A program made the translations under genes and the position numbers. Of a stretch of DNA of 5,538 nucleotides, positions 1 through 5,221 are shown one piece after another (positions within the stretch are counted from its first letter, which is position 1; each line of letters starts with the position of its first letter). The stretch lies in contig CASBRC010000457.1 in NCBI GenBank assembly GCA_949128015.1, positions 1 through 5,538 of the forward strand, read 5' to 3'. The stretch is from Synechococcales cyanobacterium PMM_0003 (GTDB taxonomy: Bacteria > Cyanobacteriota > Cyanobacteriia > Pseudanabaenales > Pseudanabaenaceae). The notes beneath the pieces were generated by a model that was not told the origin of the DNA, did no database searches, and saw only the letters and a list, made by a program, of their open reading frames with translations.

Positions 1-989
1 AAGGATTTCTGATTGATGGACTATACGCGGGAATCGGTACTGTAGCAGCGTTCCTACCCGTAATTTTTCTGTTTTTTCTTTGTATGGCGATCGTTGAAGA
101 TAGTGGGTATCTATCCAGAGCCGCATTTTTGATGGATGCCTTTATGGAAAGATTGGGATTAGATGGGCGATCATTTGTGATGTCACTGATGGGTTTTGGC
201 TGTAACGTGCCTGCAATTTTGGGAACGCGAGTAATGCGATCGCAAGGTTTACGGATGCTGTCGATGTTAGTAATTCCATTTTCCTTATGCTCGGCACGAT
301 TAAACGTATTCCTATTCATGTCTACGGCTCTGTTTACAGCAAATCAATCATCTCTGGTCGTTTTCAGTCTCTACATGATGAGTTTTGCGGCGGCGCTGCT
401 TACAGCTTTAATCTTTAAAGGCAAATTTCCCAGTCAAGAACCTTTAGTACTGGAGTTACCGCCCTACCGTTTACCGACTTTCAAACAAATTATGGTGCGT
501 GCTTGGTGCGAGGTAAAACATTTTTGGATCTGGTCGCGCAAGTTTATTATTTTTGGTGTGATTGCAATCTGGCTACTAAACAATCTTCCTACCAATGTTC
601 CTTCGGCAAGTGCTCAGACCCTTTCTGGCATGATTGGACAAGCATTACAGCCATTGTTTGCGCCCATTGGTATCAACCCGCAACTTACAGTTGCTCTATT
701 TTTTGGGTTTATTGCTAAGGAGATTGTTTTAGGTGGATTGGCTGTAATCTATAGTCAAGCTGAAGGTGGCGATTTGGCTGGGGCGATCGCCCAACAAATT
801 GACTGGGTTCAGGGTTATAGTTTTATGCTGTTCACCTTGCTCTATGTGCCATGTCTATCTACGATCGCGGTGATCAAGAGCGAATCAAAAAGCATAAAAT
901 TTGCCATGCTCTCTGTTGGTTGGTCAGTTGGACTAGCTTGGATTACTAGTTTTATCTTCTACCAAGGAGCGAGGTTATTGGGATATTGA
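1..989 (+). CDS. feoB: Ferrous iron transporter FeoB, C-terminal membrane half (5' end outside window)
   Basis: FeoB imports Fe2+ across the inner membrane, using an N-terminal GTPase domain and a C-terminal membrane domain. Only the membrane domain is visible. The frame is open from the first complete codon at base 3 and gives 328 residues, so the ATG at 84 is internal. Family signatures, numbered from base 3, are EDSGYLSRAAFLMD (about 32-45), the gate motif GFGCNVPAI with Cys67, PFSLCSARL with Cys96, the FIAKEIVLGG segment (about 236-245) and LLYVPCLST with Cys284. These cysteines sit where FeoB proteins keep conserved ones in the two gate regions. Several hydrophobic segments of about 20 residues are present. 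The end is normal (TGA at 987-989) and lies tail to tail with the DUF2202 gene. The GTPase domain and any feoA gene must lie to the left, outside the window. Confidence 0.96.
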   Translation, partial: GFLIDGLYAGIGTVAAFLPVIFLFFLCMAIVEDSGYLSRAAFLMDAFMERLGLDGRSFVMSLMGFGCNVPAILGTRVMRSQGLRMLSMLVIPFSLCSARLNVFLFMSTALFTANQSSLVVFSLYMMSFAAALLTALIFKGKFPSQEPLVLELPPYRLPTFKQIMVRAWCEVKHFWIWSRKFIIFGVIAIWLLNNLPTNVPSASAQTLSGMIGQALQPLFAPIGINPQLTVALFFGFIAKEIVLGGLAVIYSQAEGGDLAGAIAQQIDWVQGYSFMLFTLLYVPCLSTIAVIKSESKSIKFAMLSVGWSVGLAWITSFIFYQGARLLGY

Positions 990-995
990 TTCTAG

Positions 996-1637
996 TTAAC
1001 GCATCCAACCACGGCTTTGTCCGCGATCTAAGATCGCCTTTACCTCTTGCTGCGAAAGGACTTGAGGGATATAAGATCCACCTTGTCGTTCGATCTGTCT
1101 GACGAAGGCTTGCAAATGATTATAGGAACCTTGCAATAGATTGTTATAAAGATTTTTAAGTTGAGGATCAGCAGTCGCATTCAGGCGATCGCGCAAATCT
1201 TTAATATCGGTTTCTTCAATGAGTGCACCCACCTTTAAAGCTTCTTGTCGCGAAGTCTGTCCTCGCTTGACCAGTTGCACATACATAGCGGACAGTTGCG
1301 GATTGGTAAATACACCCACTTGATCGTTCACGACAGGATCGACAACACCATAGGACTCCATCACCATTTTCACCCGATTCATATGGCGTTGCTCAGCCTC
1401 GGCAATATTACTGAAACTGCGTACATTCCATTGCCGATCCAACGTCTGATAAACATCCCGCGCCATTTTTTCTTCTTCACGCATAAACTTCAATCCTTCG
1501 ATATCAGCATTGGTTAGCGCTTGAGCAATAACAACAGAATTATTTGCGTTTTGAGCATAAACAAATGCAACTGGAAGTAGACCCATACAACTAGCGATCG
1601 CAATTCCCAAGACAGTTCTCTTATTAGATTTCAACAT
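996..1637 (-). CDS. Secreted DUF2202 ferritin-like protein
   Basis: This 213-residue protein begins with a basic start (KSNKR), a hydrophobic core at residues 9-26 and a plausible signal peptidase site after VYA (residue 28), so it is probably periplasmic. The rest matches the DUF2202 family, a ferritin-like four-helix fold. Possible metal ligands of the ferritin pattern are present: MREEEK (52-57), EAEQRH with the E-x-x-H pair Glu82/His85, IEETDI (140-145) and NHL with His174. The segments VGVFTNP (107-113) and LKVGALIEE (134-142) are also family-typical. The family's biochemical role is not firmly known; a di-iron or other metal site is inferred from the fold. No strong Shine-Dalgarno precedes the ATG at 1637. 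The 92-base gap upstream suggests it may have its own promoter. It ends 6 bases from feoB, tail to tail, with no obvious terminator hairpin between them. Confidence 0.9.
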   Translation of the reverse strand: MLKSNKRTVLGIAIASCMGLLPVAFVYAQNANNSVVIAQALTNADIEGLKFMREEEKMARDVYQTLDRQWNVRSFSNIAEAEQRHMNRVKMVMESYGVVDPVVNDQVGVFTNPQLSAMYVQLVKRGQTSRQEALKVGALIEETDIKDLRDRLNATADPQLKNLYNNLLQGSYNHLQAFVRQIERQGGSYIPQVLSQQEVKAILDRGQSRGWMR

Positions 1638-1729
1638 GGTTTTTCATTCATCAGTATATAGATTTATAGATGTTTAGACTGCATGGATCACTATTAAGTT
1701 CAATTAAACCTGACAATTCAAACAGTACT

Positions 1730-2314
1730 TTATTTCCTACCAAAAAGTTGAATCACGGCGGCTTTACCAGCATGAAAGCGACCTTCCAATAACTCGCGTT
1801 CTATGTCCATCGTAATTTCCCATTGGAGACCAACTAATTCCTGCTGCAACGTGGTAATAGCAGGAAGCATATCAATATTTTTTGGACCTCCTGTATTATA
1901 TTGCAGTTGTTTTGGGGCAAAGGCTTCGAGGATAAAAACACCGTTCGGTTTTAGTCCCATTACAGCTTGACCATACACCTTAGCTCGCAAATCTGAGGGC
2001 AGATGGCAAAAGATAGAAATAATTCCATCCCAAGTTTGAGGTTCAATTACAAAATCAGCGAGATCGTTATGAATTGTGGCGATCGCCACTTGTTTCTCTT
2101 GCGCTAGTTTTTGAGCTTTGGCAAGCCCTACCGAAGATTGATCTACGGCGACGACTTCATAACCTAAAGAAGCCAGATAAGTTCCATTACGTCCTTCTCC
2201 TTCTGCCAAACAAAGAATTTTCCCTTGAGGAATTTTCGATGCTACCGAAATCAGAAAATCATTGGGTTCAGTCCCATAGATATATTCTGATGTATCAAAG
2301 CGTTCATCCCACAT
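1730..2314 (-). CDS. Class I SAM-dependent methyltransferase (TehB-like)
   Basis: This 194-residue soluble protein has the Rossmann-type methyltransferase fold. The start MWDERF...YIYGTEPNDFL is typical of a bacterial subfamily often labelled TehB-like or thiol methyltransferase-like. Motif I is LCLAEGEGRNG (34-44), the glycine-rich SAM loop, followed by the acidic residue ending strand 2 (VVAVDQS, Asp58), which should bind the SAM ribose. HNDLADF (82-88) and WDGIISIFCHLP (95-106) fit motifs II and IV. The post-motif stretch LKPNGVFILEAF is also usual. The substrate cannot be told from sequence; tellurite, thiols or small oxyanions are known for relatives. It lies 22 bases downstream of the membrane methyltransferase gene, which suggests co-transcription. 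The ATG at 2314 has an AAGG about 10 bases upstream inside a small tandem repeat. Confidence 0.92.
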   Translation of the reverse strand: MWDERFDTSEYIYGTEPNDFLISVASKIPQGKILCLAEGEGRNGTYLASLGYEVVAVDQSSVGLAKAQKLAQEKQVAIATIHNDLADFVIEPQTWDGIISIFCHLPSDLRAKVYGQAVMGLKPNGVFILEAFAPKQLQYNTGGPKNIDMLPAITTLQQELVGLQWEITMDIERELLEGRFHAGKAAVIQLFGRK

Positions 2315-2320
2315 AATTAG

Positions 2321-2340
2321 TCAACCTTACTCAACCTTAA
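2321..2340. repeat. 10-bp tandem repeat between two methyltransferase genes
   Basis: TCAACCTTAC is followed directly by TCAACCTTAA, matching at 9 of 10 positions. On the minus strand each unit supplies an AAGG, so the short gap before the downstream methyltransferase holds two possible Shine-Dalgarno cores, about 10 and 20 bases from its ATG. The second unit contains the stop codon of the upstream gene (2337-2339). It is probably a local slippage duplication. Confidence 0.7.
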
Positions 2341-2849
2341 TAAATCCAAGGAATTAGTTTTTTAACCTGCGATCGATATTGATCATAGCCAGAGAATTTA
2401 TTACTCAACCATGATTCTTCTTTTCTGGCTTTGAGGTCAAAAAACAATAGAAAAAGTATTGCCCCGATCGCATGAACAAAACTCAATTGCCAACAACTAT
2501 AGGCGATCGTAAGGAAAATTACCCCACTATAAATGGGATGCCTAACTATGGCATACACACCACCAGTTACCAATTCTCCATCATGTTTAGGATGGGGCAA
2601 AGGCGTAAGATTACTTCCCAATTCTAAGCTGCCGAAAAGCAATAATAGAGCCGCAATTAGACTAAAAAGACCTGTCAAGCCCCAACCAGCATATTGCCAG
2701 AGTGGCGATACACTATCTAAAGCGATCGTTGGATAGATGGGTAACAACACAAATCCAACGGAGAGAACTGTTTGACCGAGTACCCAATACTCGCCCTTCT
2801 CACCGCGCCACGATTGGGCTGAGAATCCCCAGTCTTTAAATTGGTTCAT
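2337..2849 (-). CDS. Membrane methyltransferase of the isoprenylcysteine / phospholipid (ICMT/PEMT-like) family
   Basis: This 170-residue integral membrane protein has hydrophobic segments at about 23-44, 52-75 and 108-137. The C-terminal half carries the family's SAM-binding signature: GGVYAIVRHPIYSG (96-109) with the RHPxYxG core, then an ARKEESWL segment with Glu144/Glu145, and finally YDQYRSQVKKLIPWIY, the usual ending of these enzymes. LGSNLTPLPHP (77-87) is the typical preceding loop. Relatives methylate isoprenylated cysteines, phospholipids or other membrane-embedded small molecules. Cyanobacteria lack the eukaryotic prenylated-protein substrate, so the true substrate is unknown. It sits 37 bases downstream of the oxidoreductase gene and 22 bases upstream of a soluble methyltransferase, which suggests one transcript. 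An A-rich stretch ending in AAAAAGAT precedes the ATG and may weakly act as ribosome binding site. Confidence 0.92.
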   Translation of the reverse strand: MNQFKDWGFSAQSWRGEKGEYWVLGQTVLSVGFVLLPIYPTIALDSVSPLWQYAGWGLTGLFSLIAALLLLFGSLELGSNLTPLPHPKHDGELVTGGVYAIVRHPIYSGVIFLTIAYSCWQLSFVHAIGAILFLLFFDLKARKEESWLSNKFSGYDQYRSQVKKLIPWIY

Positions 2850-2886
2850 ATCTTTTTATGATCTTGTATGTATATTGTATAGCGGT

Positions 2887-3981
2887 CTAAGCAACTAACT
2901 CTGCCATGAGTTCGGCAACAGGAATAATCTGTTCAGCTCGTCCAGCGTTACTGCCTGAAAAAATTAGCCCATTCTCGATATCGCCTCTTGCGGCTTTGTC
3001 TAATACCTGAATAATGCAGTAATATTTCTGCTCGTCACGACATTTGCAATTATGCAGACAACTCGCTAGACAGCGTTTATCTAAGTCAGGAGAACCTGCG
3101 ATCGCCAGATCAACAAAAGCATTTCGCAATGCTCTTCCTGGCATTCCCACAGGACTGGAGATAATTACCACATCTTCTGGTTGAGCATGAAGGTGAAACT
3201 CCTTATAACGAATGTCGGCATCACATTCATCGGTGGTAATGAATCTCGTACCAATTTGTACACCACTGGCTCCCAATGCCAACATGCGATCGATATCGCC
3301 TCGATCCCAAACGCCGCCTGCGGCAATTACAGGAATTGTCTGACCGAATTCCTGTTTTAGATATTCGACCAATTCTGGAATTACCTGTTCGGCTTCTAAG
3401 GCGCGATCGCCTAATTCCTCCAATTTAGCTCCCAGATGTCCACCTGCGGAATTAGGATTTTCGACAATCAAAGCATCTGGCAATCTTCTGAAATTACGTT
3501 CCCATTTACGGCAAATAATTCTGGCGGCACGAGTACTAGAGACAATTGGCACTAGTGCAACATCAGGATAGTCTGCGGTATATTCTGGCAATTGCATCGG
3601 CAATCCTGCACCAGAAATAATCAGATCTATACCCTGTTCGGCTGATGTACGAATTAATGTTTCATAGTCTTGAGCTGCGACCATGACATTGACAGCCAGA
3701 ATGCCATTAGGGCTTAGGCTTCGAGCTTTTTTAATTTCATCAATCAGCGCTAGTCGGTTTGCCTCAAAGAACTGTTCTCTACGCTTGCGAACATTGGGCT
3801 GAGTGATATCAAAATACGGAGAATTTAATCCTAAAGCGACTGCTGATATCACTCCCACGCCGCCCTGATTCGCAACCGCCGCCGCCAGATTTGCCCCTGA
3901 GATCCGAATCCCCATACCTCCCTGAATAATGGGATAGCGGACAAGATGTTGACCAATTTGGAGTGAGGGTAATATTTGCAT
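2887..3981 (-). CDS. FMN-dependent nitronate monooxygenase / 2-nitropropane dioxygenase-like oxidoreductase
   Basis: This cytosolic TIM-barrel flavoprotein has 364 residues from the chosen start, a usual length for the family that includes nitronate monooxygenase and the FabK/PfaD enoyl reductases. Markers are PIIQGGMGIRIS at about 17-28 (FMN binding), VNVM (97-100), ISGAGLP (122-128), NSAGGHLG with the conserved His182, IAAGGVWD (219-226) and GVQIGTRF (240-247) for the FMN phosphate. Near the C-terminus is a cysteine cluster (Cys304, 308, 312, 314, 322), discussed as a finding. Two in-frame ATGs exist, at 3996 and 3981. I prefer 3981 because an AGG lies 8 bases before it while the upstream ATG has no such site, and because homologues usually begin just before LPSLQIG. 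Nitroalkane oxidation is only one known activity; the real substrate is uncertain. It probably heads a transcript with the two methyltransferase genes. Confidence 0.92.
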   Translation of the reverse strand: MQILPSLQIGQHLVRYPIIQGGMGIRISGANLAAAVANQGGVGVISAVALGLNSPYFDITQPNVRKRREQFFEANRLALIDEIKKARSLSPNGILAVNVMVAAQDYETLIRTSAEQGIDLIISGAGLPMQLPEYTADYPDVALVPIVSSTRAARIICRKWERNFRRLPDALIVENPNSAGGHLGAKLEELGDRALEAEQVIPELVEYLKQEFGQTIPVIAAGGVWDRGDIDRMLALGASGVQIGTRFITTDECDADIRYKEFHLHAQPEDVVIISSPVGMPGRALRNAFVDLAIAGSPDLDKRCLASCLHNCKCRDEQKYYCIIQVLDKAARGDIENGLIFSGSNAGRAEQIIPVAELMAELVA

Positions 3982-3988
3982 TTTCAAA

Positions 3989-3993
3989 ACCTG
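3989..3993 (-). promoter_or_regulatory. Shine-Dalgarno-like site that favours the 3981 start
   Basis: On the minus strand CAGGT lies 8 bases before the ATG at 3981. It falls inside the coding region if translation begins at 3996. The 3996 ATG has no purine-rich site in the expected window, so this motif is the main sequence reason for choosing the inner start. Confidence 0.4.
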
Positions 3994-4029
3994 CATAGAC
4001 TAAGGATTCGTATTTATAGTGTACAACAA

Positions 4030-4060
4030 ATTATAGCTATATAGTTATAGAATGGTTCAA
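4030..4060 (-). promoter_or_regulatory. Candidate promoter of the oxidoreductase-methyltransferase transcript
   Basis: On the minus strand a TTGAAC (4055-4060) is followed after 19 bases by a perfect TATAAT (4030-4035), some 50 bases before the start codon at 3981. The spacing is two bases longer than ideal for a sigma-70-type promoter. The -10 region overlaps the AT-rich 10-base palindrome TATAGCTATA (4032-4041). This is a candidate by pattern only. Confidence 0.35.
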
Positions 4061-4129
4061 CAAAGGAGCCTTCTATAAAGAGAATTTCTTTCTAGGCGTT
4101 TTATAATTACCTTTTGGGTCTTTCTTTAC

Positions 4130-4681
4130 CTATTCACTGTGAAAACGTAGATAATCGTATTGCAGCATCCATTCCATCAGTAATGCTCGGCATTGTAAGC
4201 AAATTAAATCCTTTAGTAGCTTGTGCAATCCTTCAGTATTGATAGGGTAGGCTAAACTATCGGGTGGAAATTTTGCTGTTGATTGAATATGAGCAATAAA
4301 GCCATAGAGTTTCTGATTAGAAAAAGAACTGTTTACTGACCATCCCTCTGAGTTTAAGGGAATAATCTGGGCGATCGCCTCTAGCTCTATTCCTAATTCA
4401 CGCTTTAATATAGCGATCGCAGCTTGTTCAGTAGTTTGTCCATTGTTTACGCGCCCACCAGCAAAGTCTAAGGTTGTTTTGCTAATTCCTACGCGATAGT
4501 TTGGGGATGGCAGCAGGATGCGATCGCCTTGAATTGCTAAAACAATTACCGAATCTGCTTTCTCAATTCGCCAATATTCCAAAATTTCGCCGCGATCGTC
4601 TTGCAGATGTTCGCCAATTAAAGTCATCCATCGTGATTGGAGTTCGAGGAAGCGATCGCAAGTTTGCCAGTCTTTACTCAT
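4130..4681 (-). CDS. NUDIX-fold hydrolase-like protein with degenerate NUDIX box
   Basis: NUDIX enzymes hydrolyse nucleoside diphosphates linked to another group, such as ADP-ribose or NADH, using Mg2+ held by glutamates in G-x5-E-x7-R-E-U-x-E-E-x-G-U. This 183-residue protein has the fold markers DSVIVLAIQGDRILL (43-57), YRVG (62-65) and TLDFAGGRV (70-78), as in the ADP-ribose pyrophosphatase branch. The box falls at 76-98, but its key positions are changed: the first Glu is Gln82, the Arg-Glu pair is Ala90-Ile91, and the first Glu of the EE pair is Arg94. Only Glu95, Gly97 and Ile98 remain. It may therefore be inactive, use other ligands, or belong to a clade with its own motif. It ends about 150 bases upstream of the oxidoreductase start and may be transcribed separately. 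Four HIP1 octamers lie within it. Confidence 0.83.
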   Translation of the reverse strand: MSKDWQTCDRFLELQSRWMTLIGEHLQDDRGEILEYWRIEKADSVIVLAIQGDRILLPSPNYRVGISKTTLDFAGGRVNNGQTTEQAAIAILKRELGIELEAIAQIIPLNSEGWSVNSSFSNQKLYGFIAHIQSTAKFPPDSLAYPINTEGLHKLLKDLICLQCRALLMEWMLQYDYLRFHSE

Positions 4682-4726
4682 TTAAAAACTCAAAAACCTT
4701 ACTCAATAAATGATGGCATTGAAAAT

Positions 4727-4734
4727 AGTATAAT
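4727..4734. promoter_or_regulatory. Candidate -10 element between divergent NUDIX gene and antitoxin remnant
   Basis: AGTATAAT holds TATAAT on the plus strand (4729-4734) and TATACT on the minus strand (4727-4732), in the 82-base gap between divergently oriented reading frames. Neither direction shows a convincing -35 element at 16-18 bases. The plus-strand box lies 29 bases before the antitoxin ATG at 4764. Confidence 0.25.
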
Positions 4735-4763
4735 TACAGAGAAGCAATATTTGATAAAATACC

Positions 4764-4899
4764 ATGCTCCGAACCTTAGATGCGCTGTTCGATGGCGAAA
4801 CCCTTATTCCTGAAACACCTTTAAATATCAAATCAGGGAGTAAGGATTATTGTTGAAAGTCTATTACCTGAAGCTAAAGCAGTTAATCTTACCGAATAG
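4764..4899 (+). pseudogene. Frameshifted AF2212-like (DUF104) antitoxin remnant
   Basis: From the ATG at 4764 the frame reads MLRTLDALFDGETLIPETPL, then NIKSGSK and a stop at 4854-4856. This is the N-terminus of the small AF2212-like antitoxins (DUF104) that pair with PIN-domain toxins in archaea and cyanobacteria. The expected continuation appears in another frame from 4840: VRIIVESLLPEAKAVNLTE, ending at TAG 4897-4899. Family members run on through a VRI(T/I)VE strand here, so one frameshift broke the gene. Adding five bases by repeating GTAAG at 4840-4844 would restore IKSGSKVRIIVES, so loss of one GTAAG unit is an economical but unproven explanation. The C-terminus also looks short for the family, and toxin sequence begins directly after the TAG. 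No clear ribosome binding site precedes the ATG. Confidence 0.75.
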
Positions 4900-5031
4900 A
4901 TAGAACTTCAAAATTTCTATCTCGTCATAAATCAGGCAATTTTGTTAGAAATTGGTAATTCACTTTCAAAGCAAAGATATAGGACTGCTGCAATTCAAGT
5001 TCTTGAATCTCTTGAATCAGAACCAAATTAT
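4900..5031 (+). pseudogene. PIN-domain (VapC-type) toxin remnant, both ends missing
   Basis: Directly after the antitoxin remnant's TAG, in the same frame, comes IELQNFYLVINQAILLEIGN followed by SLSKQRYRTAAIQVLESLES and EPNY. This resembles the middle of cyanobacterial PIN-domain ribonuclease toxins, where the LLEIGN glutamate is one of the metal-binding acids. The N-terminal strand with the first catalytic Asp is missing, as is the C-terminal half with the later Asp residues, so no active nuclease can be made. The frame passes without a stop into the 98-bp-period repeat and closes by chance at 5161-5163; an in-frame TTG at 4942 could mislead gene callers. A deletion of the antitoxin C-terminus and toxin N-terminus together would explain the left junction. 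The family assignment rests on remembered motif patterns. Confidence 0.65.
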
Positions 5032-5123
5032 GATCGCCTAAACAATCATCTTTTCAATTTTGTAAGAGGCGATCGCAATCTCACTCAACCACAAATATTC
5101 TCAAATGATTTGATGCGTTTTAG
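5032..5123. repeat. Tandem duplication, copy A (92 bp, 98-bp period)
   Basis: This stretch aligns without gaps to 5130-5221, exactly 98 bases on, with 10 mismatches in 92 positions by hand count (about 89% identity). It contains one HIP1 octamer (5069-5076) and begins with a HIP1-like GATCGCC. Its right end, read on the minus strand, is a displaced copy of the neighbouring gene's tail: KTHQII and then a TGA stop at 5101-5103. It begins exactly where recognisable PIN-toxin sequence stops. Confidence 0.88.
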
Positions 5124-5125
5124 AT

Positions 5126-5176
5126 TTGCGATCGCCTCAACAATCATCTTCTCAAGTTTGTAAGGGGCGATCGCAA
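5126..5176. repeat. 11-bp inverted repeat built from two HIP1 sites
   Basis: TTGCGATCGCC (5126-5136) and GGCGATCGCAA (5166-5176) are perfect reverse complements around a 29-base loop. Each arm holds a HIP1 octamer that is itself palindromic. In RNA of either strand the arms could pair into a stem just beyond the stop codon of the minus-strand gene. No T-run follows in either direction, so it is not a standard intrinsic terminator. The equivalent place in copy A keeps only a 7-bp version (GATCGCC/GGCGATC). Confidence 0.7.
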
Positions 5177-5221
5177 TCTCACTCAACAACAAAAACTCTT
5201 AAATGATTTGTTGTGTTTTAG
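5130..5221. repeat. Tandem duplication, copy B (overlaps the 3' end of the last gene)
   Basis: This is the second copy of the unit at 5032-5123. It holds HIP1 octamers at 5167-5174 and across its left border (5128-5135). Its right end encodes the last six residues (KTQQII) and TAA stop of the minus-strand gene at the window edge, so the unit is part coding tail and part 3' flank. Copy B is presumably the original and copy A the duplicate, since only B is joined to the intact gene. Confidence 0.88.

Larger units (their letters stand above)
236..5174. repeat. HIP1 octamers (GCGATCGC), 14 copies across the window
   Basis: Perfect copies start at 236, 783, 1185, 1594, 2079, 3098, 3403, 4371, 4413, 4520, 4652, 5069, 5128 and 5167. 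That is about one per 400 bp, which marks the genome as cyanobacterial. Eleven lie inside genes, and the last three lie in the tandem repeat region. Some extend into longer palindromes, for example GGGCGATCGCCC at 781-792 and GTGGCGATCGCCAC at 2076-2089. Confidence 0.95.

Noticed and set aside
84..86. ATG at 84 as the start of feoB
   Set aside because: The frame is open upstream to base 3 and encodes FeoB-like membrane sequence there (GLYAGIGTVAAFLP), so the ATG is an internal methionine and the gene begins outside the window.
503..718. Plus-strand open frame of 71 codons inside feoB
   Set aside because: It overlaps the strong feoB frame in another phase, is rich in Cys and Trp in a way typical of shadow translation, and has no family motif.
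1245..1517. Plus-strand open frame opposite the DUF2202 gene
   Set aside because: It is fully antisense to a well-supported gene, has high His/Ile content as expected of a shadow, and shows no recognisable motif. The frames at 2074-2316, 2533-2736 and 4501-4713 were dropped for the same kind of reason, though the last also runs slightly past the NUDIX start.
1653..1658. TATACT as a -10 element for the DUF2202 gene
   Set aside because: It lies only 15 bases from the start codon and has no -35 partner at the right distance, so support is too weak.
2076..2089. 14-bp perfect palindrome as an operator site
   Set aside because: It is a HIP1 octamer extended by three matching bases on each side inside the methyltransferase coding sequence, so it is better explained as HIP1 than as a regulator site.
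4942..5163. A 73-residue plus-strand reading frame starting with TTG as a gene
   Set aside because: It begins inside PIN-toxin sequence, has lost both catalytic ends and finishes within the tandem repeat, so it is a remnant rather than a functional small protein.
5126..5176. Intrinsic terminator for the last gene
   Set aside because: The stem is GC-rich, but the loop is 29 bases and no T-run follows on either strand.
5032..5221. CRISPR array
   Set aside because: There are only two units, they are 92 bp and nearly contiguous with a 6-base gap, and there are no regular spacers and no cas genes.
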